Assembly (NCBI GenBank): GCA_003086435.1
Contig: QEFD01000128.1
Coordinates: 1-27,664, forward strand
Direction: 5' to 3'
DNA: 27,664 bases
From: Acidianus hospitalis
GTDB taxonomy: Archaea > Thermoproteota > Thermoprotei_A > Sulfolobales > Sulfolobaceae
The position numbers and the translations under genes are program-made. Shown piece after piece: positions 1-8,723 of this stretch. Position 1 is the first letter of the stretch. The number at the start of each line of letters is the position of its first letter. The notes beneath the pieces are model-generated. The model searched no databases and was not told where the DNA came from. It saw only the letters and a list, made by a program, of their open reading frames with translations.

Positions 1-1
1 G

Positions 2-1306
2 AACTTTGGCGTAGACTTAGGAATGATGCCACTAGGATCGTGCACCATGAAATATAACCCTAAAGTTGAGGAGTTAACTAGTAGAGTAGTGGAAAATTGT
101 CACCCGTTACAAGATGAGGATACTGTACAAGGAATTCTAGAAATGATGTACGAAATGCAGAAATGGCTAGCAGAAATGACAGGAATGGATGAATGCAGTC
201 TTCAAATTCCTGCAGGAGCCGCAGGAGAATTAGCAGGAGTTTTAATGATAAAAAAATATCATGAAACTAAAAATAGAAAAAGAGATGAAATGTTAGTTGC
301 AGATACTGCTCACGGAACAAATCCTGCGAGTGCCGCAATGGCCGGATATAAGGTAATTTATATTAAATCTAATCAAGAAGGGCTTGTTGATATTGATATA
401 CTAAAAGAAGTAGTTAATTCAAAAACTGCAGGATTTATGCTCACAAATCCTAATACTTTAGGATTATTTGAGGAGAATATATTAGAGATCTCTAAGATAA
501 TTCATTCTGTCGACGGAGTATTGTATTACGACGGTGCAAATTTAAATGGTATACTAGGAGTGGCAAGACCAGGAGATATGGGATTTGATATAGTTCATAT
601 AAACTTACATAAGACGTTTGCAGTACCACATGGTGGCGGGGGACCTGGAGCGGGAGCAATTTGTGCTAAAGGAGAACTAAAAGATTATTTGCCATATCCA
701 ATAGTTGATAAAGAAGGAGATAAGTACGTTTTAAGGAATCCAGTAAAAACTATTGGTAAAATAGCGTCTTTTTATGGTAATATAGGGAATGTTATAAGAG
801 CCTATGTTTACATATTAGGTTTAGGACCTCAAGGTATTTCACAAGTAGGGAAAATGAGCACGTTGGCTACTAATTATTTAATTTCTAAGCTTAAAGATGT
901 TAAAGGCTTAGAATTATTAGCTCCACATAGACCAAGAAAGCATGAGGTCGTATTTAGTGCTAAACCTTTGCTTAACGATAAAGGAGTTACTGCACTAGAT
1001 ATAGCTAAGGCGTTATTAGATAGAGGCTTTTATGCCCCGACTATTTACTTTCCAGGGATTGTAGAAGAAGCATTAATGATAGAACCTACTGAAACCGAGC
1101 CTAAAGAGACTTTAGATAAATTCATAGCCGCATTAAAGGAAATCCTGGAGGAAAGTTATAAAGATCCGGAAAAAATACGTCAAACTCCTCAGAATACTAG
1201 TGTAAAAAGATTAGATCAAGTTAAAGCCAATCATCCTACTAGTGTAACACCGTCTTATAGAGTACTTAGACTTAGAGAAAAAGGTATAATAAAAATATTA
1301 AAATAG
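2..1306 (+). CDS. gcvPB: Glycine dehydrogenase (decarboxylating) subunit 2, 5'-truncated by window edge
   Basis: This is the C-terminal-type half of the glycine cleavage P-protein, which decarboxylates glycine with PLP and passes the aminomethyl group to H-protein lipoate. The reading frame is open from base 2, and the residues before the first ATG (NFGVDLG, then MMPLGSCTMKYNP) belong to the conserved family core. The gene therefore starts outside the window; about 434 residues are visible and I estimate roughly 70 are missing. The PLP lysine lies in NLHKTF (AAG at 611-613), followed by the glycine-rich PHGGGGPGAG. Other family motifs are ADTAHGTNPASAAMAG and YYDGANLNG. The two-subunit form (GcvPA plus GcvPB) is usual in archaea. 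The stop at 1304-1306 directly abuts the stop of the convergent signal peptidase gene. Identification is secure. Confidence 0.96.
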   Translation, partial: NFGVDLGMMPLGSCTMKYNPKVEELTSRVVENCHPLQDEDTVQGILEMMYEMQKWLAEMTGMDECSLQIPAGAAGELAGVLMIKKYHETKNRKRDEMLVADTAHGTNPASAAMAGYKVIYIKSNQEGLVDIDILKEVVNSKTAGFMLTNPNTLGLFEENILEISKIIHSVDGVLYYDGANLNGILGVARPGDMGFDIVHINLHKTFAVPHGGGGPGAGAICAKGELKDYLPYPIVDKEGDKYVLRNPVKTIGKIASFYGNIGNVIRAYVYILGLGPQGISQVGKMSTLATNYLISKLKDVKGLELLAPHRPRKHEVVFSAKPLLNDKGVTALDIAKALLDRGFYAPTIYFPGIVEEALMIEPTETEPKETLDKFIAALKEILEESYKDPEKIRQTPQNTSVKRLDQVKANHPTSVTPSYRVLRLREKGIIKILK

Positions 1307-1723
1307 TCAAAGATAGGAAAATAATATAGAAAGATAGCCTAAATATGGTATTGAAATTATGTATCCATTGACTTCAGTAACTTTTCCTATTACATCTGTA
1401 CTAGGAATTCCTTGTGGTGGTTCTAATCCAATTCTATTATCAGGATATGGATTTGATATGTTATCAACGCCTTGTGTAATATAATGATTACCATCTATAC
1501 CGACAACTCTGTGGATGACATAAATTCCGTATTCTGGGGATTTATAAATTATAACATTATGGTACTGTATATTTTCTGGTGGGCCGTAAAACGTTAACGC
1601 GCCGTTCTGAAAAACTGGATACATTGACACTCCTTCTACGCTTGCGGTAGTAATTATATTAGTAAAGAATAGAATATAAACAAAAGCTATAAAAATAATT
1701 ATTACAATGTCACTCTTCTTCAT
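1307..1723 (-). CDS. Signal peptidase I, archaeal Ser/His type (S26 family)
   Basis: A membrane-anchored protease of 138 residues that cleaves signal peptides from exported proteins. One N-terminal membrane helix (about residues 5-27) is followed by GVSMYP with the catalytic serine S33, then YVIHRVVG with H71, then QGVDNISN with D87, the counterpart of the GDNN box. Histidine in place of the bacterial lysine is the archaeal/eukaryotic ER (Sec11-like) form. A second hydrophobic segment ends the protein (about 122-138). The start overlaps the end of the zinc-ribbon gene by 14 bases, so the two are probably co-transcribed and translationally coupled. The stop abuts convergent gcvPB. The protein is short, with little between the catalytic boxes, as in other archaeal enzymes. 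Confidence 0.9.
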   Translation of the reverse strand: MKKSDIVIIIFIAFVYILFFTNIITTASVEGVSMYPVFQNGALTFYGPPENIQYHNVIIYKSPEYGIYVIHRVVGIDGNHYITQGVDNISNPYPDNRIGLEPPQGIPSTDVIGKVTEVNGYIISIPYLGYLSILFSYL

Positions 1724-2033
1724 CTAAATCACTTAAATCAAGCTCTATGATCTCCCCCTCATCTCTTTTCTCTGGTTTTTCATCGCCAATCTTTTTAACT
1801 GTACCATTTTTTCCTTGAATTTCCACAGATGAACCTCCTGCTTTTATCTTAGATACTACTCCTCTCCACTTGTATCCGCAATTTGGACAAACGTAAGATC
1901 CCATGACAGTAATAGTAATTCTACCTTCTGCATCAGGTAAAGGAGAAACTAGATTCCAAGTCTTAACTGGTTTATCTACCTTTGTGCCGCAGTTAGGGCA
2001 AATATCTATTTCTTTTTGTTTTCTTTTTGGCAT
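1710..2033 (-). CDS. Small zinc-ribbon protein with acidic tail, function unknown
   Basis: A protein of 107 residues that I do not recognise as a named family. It begins with a basic stretch (PKRKQK) and has two CPNCG knuckles (C12/C15 and C49/C52), which would form a single zinc ribbon around a beta-rich segment (KTWNLVSPLPDAEGRITITVMGSYV). The last 20 or so residues are very acidic (DLSDLDEEE). This pattern is common in small archaeal transcription-associated or nucleic-acid-binding proteins, but nothing shows a partner or target. It sits second in a three-gene minus-strand run: 24 bases follow the membrane-protein stop, and it overlaps the signal peptidase start by 14 bases. The regular zinc motif and tight spacing support a real gene. 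Confidence 0.8.
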   Translation of the reverse strand: MPKRKQKEIDICPNCGTKVDKPVKTWNLVSPLPDAEGRITITVMGSYVCPNCGYKWRGVVSKIKAGGSSVEIQGKNGTVKKIGDEKPEKRDEGEIIELDLSDLDEEE

Positions 2034-2057
2034 ATATCATCTATCACTATTTAGGGC

Positions 2058-2351
2058 TTAAAAAATCTTATAAATAAATTCTATCAAAAAAGCTAGAACT
2101 AAAAATAGAACTCCGTTCCATAAATACTTCCTTAACTTATCATTTAATGCCACATATAAGAAAATAAAATTAGATATTACTAGAATATAATAGAAAATAA
2201 AAATACAGTTATAAACATAAGAGATGAGAAAAGGAGATAAAGTCCAAGTAAATAAAAAAGCCTTTTCGTTACTAAGCTTTCCTTTAAGTATTGCAAAATA
2301 TATTGGCGAGAGAATTCCATAAATTAAGAATATAAAAGGGACGATGAACAT
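2058..2351 (-). CDS. Small multi-pass membrane protein, unknown function
   Basis: A hydrophobic protein of 97 residues with three or four membrane segments (about residues 2-21, 28-46, 48-68 and 76-96) and short charged loops (ILKGKLSNEK, LNDKLRKYL). I recognise no family. It is divergent from enolase, with only 39 bases between the two start codons, so both promoters must be packed into that space. GGAT lies a few bases ahead of the ATG on the minus strand. It heads the run that continues into the zinc-ribbon protein and signal peptidase. The coding call rests on hydrophobic periodicity and position; no motif confirms it. Confidence 0.6.
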   Translation of the reverse strand: MFIVPFIFLIYGILSPIYFAILKGKLSNEKAFLFTWTLSPFLISYVYNCIFIFYYILVISNFIFLYVALNDKLRKYLWNGVLFLVLAFLIEFIYKIF

Positions 2352-2376
2352 TATATCCTTGAATAGTAAATTCTAT

Positions 2377-2382
2377 GGAGGT
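2377..2382 (+). promoter_or_regulatory. Shine-Dalgarno site deciding the TTG start of eno
   Basis: GGAGGT is a near-perfect match to the archaeal anti-Shine-Dalgarno sequence. It lies 8 bases before the TTG at 2391 and supports TTG as the enolase start, since no in-frame ATG lies nearby upstream. Confidence 0.75.
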
Positions 2383-2390
2383 AATTTAAA

Positions 2391-3644
2391 TTGTCTGACA
2401 AGTTCATTATTAAAAAAATAAAAGGAATAGAAATACTTGACTCTAGAGGAAATAGAACTATAAGAGTATTTGTAGAAACTGAAGGAGGAATAAAATCCTT
2501 TGGCGACGCACCTGCAGGAGCGTCTAAAGGTAGCAGGGAAGCCATAGAATTAAGAGATAGTAAAGGTGGAGTTAAACCCGCTATAGATTCCGTAAATTAC
2601 TTTATCAATGATGCATTAAGAGGCTTTGATGTAAGAAGACAAGAAGATATCGATAGAACATTAATACAACTTGATGGGACAGATAACAAATCAAAATTGG
2701 GAGCAAATGCAATAATAGCTACCTCAATAGCTGTAGCAAAAACTGCAGCTAAAGCACTAGGGCTTGAAATTTTTCAATATATAGGTGGTGGGAGAAAACA
2801 TAGGATTCCTGTTCCTCTTTTAAATATATTAAACGGAGGGCTTCATGCAGGTAATAATCTAAAAATTCAAGAATTTATTATAATTCCTCTAAAATTTAAT
2901 AAATTTAGTGAAGCTTTATTTGCATCAACAGAAGTTTATAAACAGCTAAAAAACCTAGTTACTGAAAAATTTGGCAAAATTTATACAGCATTAGGGGACG
3001 AAGGTGGAGTATCCCCACCATTAAATAAAACAGAAGAGGCATTAGAATTGTTATCTGGTGCAGTAAAGAAGGCAGGATATGAAGGAGAATTTTTCTTTGG
3101 TATGGATGCTGCATCCTCAGATTTTTACAATGAAAAGGAAGGAGTATACGAAATAGATGGAGCTAAAAAATCTGCAGAAGAAATGATAGATTACTACTCA
3201 GAATTAGCAGAAAAATACCCAGTTCTATATTTAGAAGATCCATTTAACGAGAACGATTTTGAGCATTTTGCAGAACTTCAATCTAAACTTAAAAATACCA
3301 TTATAACTGGAGACGATTTATATACAACTAACGTTAAATATCTTAAGAAAGGAATAGAAAATAAATCAACTAGAGGAGTTATAGTTAAGCCTAATCAGAT
3401 AGGAACTTTAACAGAAACTTATGAATTCTTTGACACCGCTAGAGAAAATTCCATAAAAACAGTAATAAGCCATAGGAGCGGAGAAACTGAAGACAATTTC
3501 ATAGCAGACCTAGCTGTAGGATTAAACAGTGATTTTATAAAGACTGGAGCCCCTGCAAGGGGAGAAAGAACAGCTAAATATAATAGAATATTAGAGATAG
3601 AAAATGAATATGAAATAGAATATGGAAATAAAAATATTATCTAA
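2391..3644 (+). CDS. eno: Enolase (phosphopyruvate hydratase)
   Basis: This enzyme interconverts 2-phosphoglycerate and phosphoenolpyruvate in glycolysis and gluconeogenesis. At 417 residues it has normal family length. The start is TTG, chosen from the GGAGGT site 8 bases upstream and the usual N-terminal [17 protein letters not shown]. Core motifs occur in order: [14 protein letters not shown], the catalytic glutamate loop [10 protein letters not shown], the metal ligands in [14 protein letters not shown] and TGDDLY, the catalytic lysine in [11 protein letters not shown] (about K333), and [11 protein letters not shown]. Nothing is missing. Its stop lies 2 bases from the stop of the convergent small membrane protein. 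Product and function are secure. Confidence 0.98.
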   Translation: MSDKFIIKKIKGIEILDSRGNRTIRVFVETEGGIKSFGDAPAGASKGSREAIELRDSKGGVKPAIDSVNYFINDALRGFDVRRQEDIDRTLIQLDGTDNKSKLGANAIIATSIAVAKTAAKALGLEIFQYIGGGRKHRIPVPLLNILNGGLHAGNNLKIQEFIIIPLKFNKFSEALFASTEVYKQLKNLVTEKFGKIYTALGDEGGVSPPLNKTEEALELLSGAVKKAGYEGEFFFGMDAASSDFYNEKEGVYEIDGAKKSAEEMIDYYSELAEKYPVLYLEDPFNENDFEHFAELQSKLKNTIITGDDLYTTNVKYLKKGIENKSTRGVIVKPNQIGTLTETYEFFDTARENSIKTVISHRSGETEDNFIADLAVGLNSDFIKTGAPARGERTAKYNRILEIENEYEIEYGNKNII

Positions 3645-3646
3645 CT

Positions 3647-3895
3647 TTATGGTATAAGGATACCTATAATTATTAGCACTGCTGCAATTACTAGCATAAG
3701 TAGCATAAAATTCTTAACTGACATTGAAGGTAATGCCTTAGCTAATTTAAACATTCCATATATAAATGCTGCAAATAAGATTATTGATGCTATAACAATA
3801 CCTGTCACTATTAATATTTCAGAAATAGGTACAGTTTGTATATTAATATTACCGAATATCTGCGATGTAATGTTATTAAGTTCGCTTAATGCCAT
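3647..3895 (-). CDS. Small two-helix membrane protein beside the cdv cluster
   Basis: A protein of 82 residues with a polar N-terminus (about 1-25) and two strong membrane helices (about 26-48 and 62-81) joined by a basic loop (KLAKALPSMSVKN). No known family is recognised. The start is read as the ATG at 3895; an in-frame GTG lies directly before it at 3898, but a GGAT ribosome-binding site is better spaced for the ATG. The gene is convergent with enolase and divergent from the C/D RNA and cdvA. Its own TATA element probably lies within 3920-3930, which is also TATA-like on the plus strand. A link to cell division is suggested only by position. Confidence 0.65.
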   Translation of the reverse strand: MALSELNNITSQIFGNINIQTVPISEILIVTGIVIASIILFAAFIYGMFKLAKALPSMSVKNFMLLMLVIAAVLIIIGILIP

Positions 3896-3919
3896 CACTT
3901 ATCCTTTTTATGTATAAAG

Positions 3920-3929
3920 TTTATTTATA
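3920..3929 (+). promoter_or_regulatory. TATA box candidate for the C/D box RNA
   Basis: TTTATTTATA is centred about 26 bases before 3951, the predicted 5' end of the guide RNA. That is the usual TATA-to-start distance in Sulfolobales. The same AT-rich block may serve the divergent membrane-protein gene. Confidence 0.5.
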
Positions 3930-3950
3930 CCACAACCCATAATATTACTC

Positions 3951-4007
3951 GCTTGATGATGAAGGTTAAAAGCGCTTATCTGTGATGAAAAAGACCTTCT
4001 GACGAGC
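3951..4007 (+). ncRNA. Candidate C/D box guide sRNA upstream of cdvA
   Basis: About 57 bases with the architecture of an archaeal C/D RNA, which directs fibrillarin to 2'-O-methylate rRNA or tRNA. C box ATGATGA is at 3956-3962, C' box GTGATGA at 3982-3988 and D box CTGA at 3999-4002. The D' box is degenerate (CTGT at 3980-3983, running into C'). The flanks GCTTG (3951-3955) and CGAGC (4003-4007) can pair as a 5-bp stem with one G-U, directly against the boxes, as a kink-turn needs. The guide before D is AAAAGACCTT; the region before D' is AGGTTAAAAGCGCTTAT. A TATA element sits at the right distance upstream. There is no open frame here. Targets were not identified. Confidence 0.75.
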
Positions 4008-4014
4008 CTTAACC

Positions 4015-4024
4015 TTTTTAAATA
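4015..4024 (+). promoter_or_regulatory. TATA box candidate for cdvA
   Basis: TTTTTAAATA preceded by CC (BRE-like) is centred near 4019, predicting transcription from about 4045. That leaves a roughly 15-base leader containing GAGGAG before the ATG at 4060. It begins only 8 bases after the end of the guide RNA. Confidence 0.6.
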
Positions 4025-4046
4025 TTTTATCTCAACATGTAACTTT

Positions 4047-4057
4047 GAGGAGTATTA
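4047..4057 (+). promoter_or_regulatory. Ribosome-binding site of cdvA with overlapping AGTATTA element
   Basis: GAGGAG (4047-4052) lies 7 bases before the ATG at 4060 and argues against the in-frame TTG at 4045 as start. The overlapping heptamer AGTATTA (4051-4057) matches what I recall as the core of the aCcr1 box, bound in cdvA promoters by the ribbon-helix-helix cell-cycle regulator of Sulfolobales. That part rests on memory of published work. A single 7-mer is weak evidence in AT-rich DNA. Confidence 0.4.
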
Positions 4058-4059
4058 CC

Positions 4060-4773
4060 ATGATATCAGCTGAGATATTAATGAAATACATTGGACAAAA
4101 AGTAAAAGATCCATATGGCAGAGATTTCGGGTACATTGTTCACGTTTATACTGAAGTTGATGGGAGCGTTACTGGAATAGAAGTAGCTCAAGGAAATTCG
4201 TTTAATACTATAGACCCTTCTAGAATAAAAATTGACGGAGACAACATTGTAGTTTTACCAGATTGGAAAGCCGAGGCTATAAAGACCTTAACATATATGG
4301 AAAAAATTAGGAAAAGGCAAAGGGCGTTAGAGGAGTTGTACGCTAAACAAGAGATTCCAAAATCAACTTATGACGATATGAAAAGAAAACTCGATACTGA
4401 AATGGTAAAGATAAGAGATGATTATACAAAGATTAAGAATAAGCTAAAACAAAGACTTAATGACGTAGAAGACCAACTAACGCAAATTGATAAAGCGATG
4501 ATAGCTGTAAAAATGAGTTACATAGCTGCAGAAATGTCGGAATCCTCGTATAAAAACTCTATAGAAATTTTAAGACAGGCTAAGGATAGTTATACAATGG
4601 AAAAAGACGACATAAGGAAAACATTAGATAAACTTGACCTATTAGATAAAGAAGGACTCGACTTAAAAACACCAACACCAATAAGTAATACTTCAGATCA
4701 GAGTAATAAGAACGATCAGAATAAGTCGGACATACCAATGCCTATACCAGTAAAGGTAATAAATACTTTATGA
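4060..4773 (+). CDS. cdvA: Cell division protein CdvA
   Basis: CdvA is the crenarchaeal division protein that assembles at mid-cell on membrane or DNA and recruits the ESCRT-III homologue CdvB. The N-terminal ~70 residues form the PRC-barrel-like domain ([16 protein letters not shown], then VTGIEV). A long charged coiled coil follows (about 75-195), then a polar Asn/Ser/Lys linker and a short C-terminal peptide ([12 protein letters not shown]) at the place of the ESCRT-III-binding motif that contacts the CdvB winged helix. The start is the ATG at 4060 (237 residues), because GAGGAG is spaced for it and would be lost with the TTG at 4045. It is followed after 18 bases by cdvB. From other Sulfolobales, cdvA can be transcribed separately from cdvB-cdvC. 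Confidence 0.96.
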   Translation: MISAEILMKYIGQKVKDPYGRDFGYIVHVYTEVDGSVTGIEVAQGNSFNTIDPSRIKIDGDNIVVLPDWKAEAIKTLTYMEKIRKRQRALEELYAKQEIPKSTYDDMKRKLDTEMVKIRDDYTKIKNKLKQRLNDVEDQLTQIDKAMIAVKMSYIAAEMSESSYKNSIEILRQAKDSYTMEKDDIRKTLDKLDLLDKEGLDLKTPTPISNTSDQSNKNDQNKSDIPMPIPVKVINTL

Positions 4774-4791
4774 TCAAGCCAGTGAAATAGA

Positions 4792-5568
4792 ATGCTAGAA
4801 AAGTTACCCATATTTTCCCGCTTTAATGGTGATAAAAAAAGGAGAGCTCAACTTGGTAAGCTCCTAACTGAAATATCAATTAAACTAAAGGATCAGCAAA
4901 GCAAGCTAGAAGAGGGAATGCATAGATTAAAGGAAAGGGATAAAGAGCTTTTTGAAAAGCTAGTTAGAGCTCAAATAGAAGGAGATACTGCGAGAGCTAC
5001 AATTTATGCACAGGAAATTTCTGATATTAGAAAGATGATTAAAATAATTTATACAGCGTTCTTAGCAATAGAAAAAGTAAGATTAAAACTAGATACTGTT
5101 CAAGAATTACAAGGCGTGTCGCTAGTTTTATTCCCAGTAGTTAAAATATTGGGAGAATTAAAGGATCAAATAAAAGGAATTGCACCAGAGGTAGCTTTGG
5201 CTTTAGATTCCATAACAAGTAGCGTGAATAGTATTGCAGTAGAAACTGGAGCTTTAAGCGATAAGACCGTTTTACCTTCTACAATAGACGAGCAAGCTAG
5301 GAAAATAATGGAGGAAGCACAGAGGACTGCAGAAATTAAAATAAAAGAAATGTTACCAGATTTGCCTCACCCACCTTCTACAGTTACAATAAAGTCACAA
5401 CATGAAAAAAGAAAGTTAGATGAAAAAGAGCTCTTGAATTATATTAATAGTAATGGTGGCTTCTTAGATGTAGAATATGTAGTTAAAAAATATGGAGTAG
5501 AAAAAGAGGAGGTAATGGGATTACTTAAAGAAATGGCAAATAAAGGGCTAATTAGTATCGAGGCATGA
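4792..5568 (+). CDS. cdvB: Cell division protein CdvB (ESCRT-III homologue)
   Basis: CdvB is the ESCRT-III filament protein of the archaeal division ring. Residues 1 to about 165 are the helical ESCRT-III core, starting with a basic helix ([10 protein letters not shown]). Around residues 188-195, LPDLPHPP matches the MIM2-type motif that binds the CdvC MIT domain. The last ~50 residues (from about [10 protein letters not shown] to GLISIE) form the winged-helix domain that binds the CdvA tail and is diagnostic of CdvB as opposed to the shorter CdvB1-B3 paralogues. The ATG at 4792 follows the cdvA stop by 18 bases. An AT-rich block at the cdvA 3' end (about 4755-4770) could hold a separate cdvB promoter. 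cdvC follows after 4 bases. Confidence 0.97.
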   Translation: MLEKLPIFSRFNGDKKRRAQLGKLLTEISIKLKDQQSKLEEGMHRLKERDKELFEKLVRAQIEGDTARATIYAQEISDIRKMIKIIYTAFLAIEKVRLKLDTVQELQGVSLVLFPVVKILGELKDQIKGIAPEVALALDSITSSVNSIAVETGALSDKTVLPSTIDEQARKIMEEAQRTAEIKIKEMLPDLPHPPSTVTIKSQHEKRKLDEKELLNYINSNGGFLDVEYVVKKYGVEKEEVMGLLKEMANKGLISIEA

Positions 5569-5572
5569 GAAA

Positions 5573-6685
5573 ATGAGCGCTCCTATAATGTTAGAAGAAA
5601 TGGCAAGAAAATACGCTATAGCTGCAGTAAGAGCTGACAAGGAAGGAAATAGAGACGAAGCAATAACTTACTATAAGAAAGCCATAGACGTTTTAACTCA
5701 GATAGTTGTTTTATATCCAGATTCTCCGACAAGGCAAGCTTATGAACAAATGATTGATGAATACAAAAAACGAGTAAGCGTTCTTGAAAATATGTTACCA
5801 GAGACTCCTCAAGAGGATAATTCCCAAAAAACAGATGACGAACTAATAATGAAAGAAAAACCTAAAGTTTCATTCTCCGACATTGTAGGCTTAGATGACG
5901 TTAAAGAAGCTTTAAAAGAAGCAATAATATACCCCTCAAAGAGGCCTGATTTATTCCCATTAGGTTGGCCGAGAGGAATCCTCTTATATGGACCTCCGGG
6001 TAATGGGAAAACAATGCTTGCTGCAGCCGTAGCTAACGAAATAGACTCCTACTTTATTCATGTTGATGCAGCATCTATAATGTCAAAATGGCTAGGAGAG
6101 GCAGAAAAGAATGTAGCAAAAATATTCAATACTGCGAGAGAATATTCTAAGAAAGATAATAAGCCAGCTATAATCTTTGTAGATGAAATTGACGCATTAC
6201 TTGGAACTTATACTTCAGAAGTTGGAGGAGAGGTTAGAGTTAGAAATCAATTCTTAAAGGAAATGGACGGAATAATGGATAAAAACGAAAATTACATGGT
6301 TTACGTTATAGGCGCTACTAATAAGCCTTGGAGATTAGATGAACCTTTCTTAAGGAGGTTCCAAAAGAGAATTTATGTTCCTTTGCCAGATTTTAATCAA
6401 AGGTTAGCGTTATTCAAGTATTATACGTCAAAGGTTAAACTAGGGAATGTTGATCTTCAAGAATTAGCTAAAATAACTGAAGGCTATTCAGCAAGCGACA
6501 TAAGAGACATAGTACAGTCTGCTCATATGAGAGTTGTGAAAGAAATGTTTGAAAAGAACTTATCTGAGCCAAGAGAAATAACTATGGACGATTTCAAAGA
6601 AGTCCTAAAGATAAGAAAGCCCAGTGTTAACCAAGAACTTCTTAAAGCTTATGAAGCTTGGACAGAAAAGTTTAAGGCATTATAA
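5573..6685 (+). CDS. cdvC: Cell division AAA+ ATPase CdvC (Vps4 homologue)
   Basis: CdvC disassembles and remodels CdvB polymers using ATP. Residues 1 to about 75 form the MIT domain that recognises the CdvB MIM2 motif. A linker leads to the AAA+ domain, which opens with [17 protein letters not shown]. Walker A is GPPGNGKT (140-147, lysine K146), Walker B is IIFVDEID (200-207), the sensor/second-region segment is [19 protein letters not shown] with the arginine fingers, and a Vps4-type C-terminal helical part follows. The length of 370 residues is normal. The ATG at 5573 lies 4 bases after the cdvB stop, indicating coupling. The gene is convergent with topA, with 53 bases between the stops, where a candidate C/D RNA is encoded on the minus strand. 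Confidence 0.97.
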   Translation: MSAPIMLEEMARKYAIAAVRADKEGNRDEAITYYKKAIDVLTQIVVLYPDSPTRQAYEQMIDEYKKRVSVLENMLPETPQEDNSQKTDDELIMKEKPKVSFSDIVGLDDVKEALKEAIIYPSKRPDLFPLGWPRGILLYGPPGNGKTMLAAAVANEIDSYFIHVDAASIMSKWLGEAEKNVAKIFNTAREYSKKDNKPAIIFVDEIDALLGTYTSEVGGEVRVRNQFLKEMDGIMDKNENYMVYVIGATNKPWRLDEPFLRRFQKRIYVPLPDFNQRLALFKYYTSKVKLGNVDLQELAKITEGYSASDIRDIVQSAHMRVVKEMFEKNLSEPREITMDDFKEVLKIRKPSVNQELLKAYEAWTEKFKAL

Positions 6686-6688
6686 TAA

Positions 6689-6738
6689 TCAGCTACCCCA
6701 AGTGCACTTCATCGGTCAGTTGGCATGTCTAACATCAT
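6689..6738 (-). ncRNA. Candidate C/D box guide sRNA between cdvC and topA
   Basis: Read on the minus strand, this gap holds ATGATGT (C-like box, 6738-6732), a 12-base guide TAGACATGCCAA, CTGA (D', 6719-6716), a degenerate C' box CCGATGA (6715-6709), a 16-base stretch AGTGCACTTGGGGTAG and CTGA (D, 6692-6689). The order and spacing fit an archaeal C/D RNA. The C box has one deviation (T for the final A), and the closing stem is only 3 A-U pairs (6739-6741 with 6686-6688). The C box directly follows the topA stop codon, so the RNA may be processed from the topA transcript. Sulfolobus C/D genes often abut ORF 3' ends. Targets unknown. Confidence 0.5.
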
Positions 6739-8721
6739 TTAAGTTAAAATAGACAGCAAATCGCTTATTAATTTTCCTGTTGACTTACTTCCTTTAATAT
6801 ATTTTAAAATCATCTTTATGTCATATGCAGTTCTGTCTTTCCAGATTTTAATTGCCTCATCAAGCTTTTCTTTAGCAATTAAATGATATTTACATAATCC
6901 GTCCTTCATAGCCTCAAAGTCACATAGTTTGCATTTATTATATGCAACTAAATTCAAACCTTTAGCTAGCTCTAAGCCTATAATTTTCTTTTCCTCATTA
7001 TATTTCTCAAAGTACTTGGAAATTTTATCTTTAACCTCATTAATTACTTCATCTTTATTTTTCTTACCATAAATAATTTCGTCCAATTTGTCTTCCATAT
7101 CTGCTGTCATTTTAACGTCAGTTAGTTCGTTAAAGTATTTCTCGAGAACTTCAGAAACAATTATACCTAGTTTTGTCGGATAGATATAACTTCTTTTAGT
7201 TACTACATACTTTCTCTGGAATAATGTTTCTATAATTTTTCCTCTTGTTGCTTCAGTGCCTATTTTTACATCTTCCATCCATTTAAGTAGAGAAACCCGG
7301 GTAAATCTTGTTGAAGGCTTTGCCAGTAAAAGCTTTGGTTTAATTGAAATTATTTCTACTTCACTTCCTTCATTGACGTTTACAAGTTCTTCGTTCTCAA
7401 ATCTGTGATAGGGATAAATCTTTAGCCAACCCTCGTAGGTTATCTTTTGAAAATCTAATTGTAACTTTAATTTTTCCTTCTCAAATTCTAGAATAATTCT
7501 CTGTCTGGTAACTTCTGCATCTCTAGAAATAGATGCTAAAAATCTCCTAACAATAAGCTCGTAAACTTCACTTTCTTGTTTACCTAGTTTTTTAGGAATA
7601 ACTCCTGTAGGATAAATAGCTGGGTGTGCTGGATCGTCTTTATTACCTTGTCTAACTATAAATTTCCCTTTAGTCATAAGGTTTAATTCGTCCACTAACT
7701 TTCCAAATCTTTGAGATAATCCTGTTACAATTTCATTGATATTAATGGTAGGCGGTATTTTTTGACTATTAGTCCTTGGATAACTTATCACTCCGTCTAA
7801 ATAAAGCTCTTCTCCTACTCTCTCAGTTCTATAAGGAGACAATCCAAATAATCTTCCAGCTTCTAATTGTAAATCTCCTAAATTGAAAGGAGGAGGTCTA
7901 ATTATTTTATCCTTATTTAAAATATTTTTATCTACTATTAGCTTATCTTTCTTTAACCTAGTTATTAATGATTCTACGTCATTAATGTTATGAAACTCTT
8001 GATCTAAGTATACTGTATTTATTATATTCCCAAGCCTTATTTTTAGTTCTATTTTAAAATAAGGCAAAGGAACGAAAGTTTCTCTATCAAGATGCCTTTT
8101 AACAACTTCTATTAGCGTAGGGCTCTGCACTCTTCCAGCACTCAATATTACACTTTTCTTTGAGGTATCCTTTACTGCATTCATTAAAGCCCTGCTGACA
8201 TTTATACCCCAAAGCCAATCAACTATATGCCTAGCAATTCCTGCATTAACCATATTATAATCCAAGGGTTGTAAATTATTAAAAGATTTAATTAACTCTT
8301 CCTTAGTTAACGACGAGAATTTCATTCTTTTAGCTTTTTTCAAATCTCCAAAATTTTTAATTATCATGTAACCAATTACTGAACCTTCTATATCATAGTC
8401 ACATGCGTTTATATATTCTTTAGCATATTTACATAACCTTTGGAGCAAAATCAAATATTTCCTAGTATAGTAGGATTTCTTGTCTATCTCCCATAGTGGT
8501 TTCCACTCAACCTCAAATACTGGGAATCCAGAAGGTCCAGTTAGATTAAACAAGTGACCAACGGCGGATGTTATTACTATATTCCTACTAGGGATTACCC
8601 AATATAATGCAGAATTGGACTTACAAGTTATGAATTTTGAAGAAAAAGCATCTACTATCTTTCTAGCAGCCTTAGGTTTTTCAGCTATTATTAACGTATA
8701 ATTTCTTGGATTGCAGGATAT
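6739..8721 (-). CDS. topA: DNA topoisomerase IA (topoisomerase III type)
   Basis: A type IA topoisomerase that relaxes or decatenates DNA through a single-strand break. The conserved frame extends well upstream of its first TTG (8553): it encodes [15 protein letters not shown] near 8700, then SAVGHLFNL, both part of the Toprim domain. The acidic Toprim triad is in CDYDIEG, and the active-site tyrosine is in ISYPRTNS (codon 7782-7780). A Cys-rich patch (CKLC, then CKYH) near the C-terminus may bind zinc. Oddly, between the in-frame TAA near 8761 and the Toprim motif there is no ATG, GTG or TTG. The best-placed candidate is ATA at 8721-8719, five bases after GGGGGT, giving 660 residues. It follows rpoK, whose stop it overlaps or abuts. 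Identity is sure; the start is not. Confidence 0.93.
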   Translation of the reverse strand: MSCNPRNYTLIIAEKPKAARKIVDAFSSKFITCKSNSALYWVIPSRNIVITSAVGHLFNLTGPSGFPVFEVEWKPLWEIDKKSYYTRKYLILLQRLCKYAKEYINACDYDIEGSVIGYMIIKNFGDLKKAKRMKFSSLTKEELIKSFNNLQPLDYNMVNAGIARHIVDWLWGINVSRALMNAVKDTSKKSVILSAGRVQSPTLIEVVKRHLDRETFVPLPYFKIELKIRLGNIINTVYLDQEFHNINDVESLITRLKKDKLIVDKNILNKDKIIRPPPFNLGDLQLEAGRLFGLSPYRTERVGEELYLDGVISYPRTNSQKIPPTININEIVTGLSQRFGKLVDELNLMTKGKFIVRQGNKDDPAHPAIYPTGVIPKKLGKQESEVYELIVRRFLASISRDAEVTRQRIILEFEKEKLKLQLDFQKITYEGWLKIYPYHRFENEELVNVNEGSEVEIISIKPKLLLAKPSTRFTRVSLLKWMEDVKIGTEATRGKIIETLFQRKYVVTKRSYIYPTKLGIIVSEVLEKYFNELTDVKMTADMEDKLDEIIYGKKNKDEVINEVKDKISKYFEKYNEEKKIIGLELAKGLNLVAYNKCKLCDFEAMKDGLCKYHLIAKEKLDEAIKIWKDRTAYDIKMILKYIKGSKSTGKLISDLLSILT

Positions 8722-8723
8722 AT

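Noticed and set aside
4045..4059. TTG at 4045 as the cdvA start
   Set aside because: GAGGAG would lie inside the coding region, no ribosome-binding site precedes the TTG, and the ATG at 4060 gives the family N-terminus.
6739..8553. topA starting with TTG at 8553 (604 residues)
   Set aside because: The codons directly upstream encode SAVGH and [14 protein letters not shown], conserved parts of the Toprim domain, so the gene must start further upstream.
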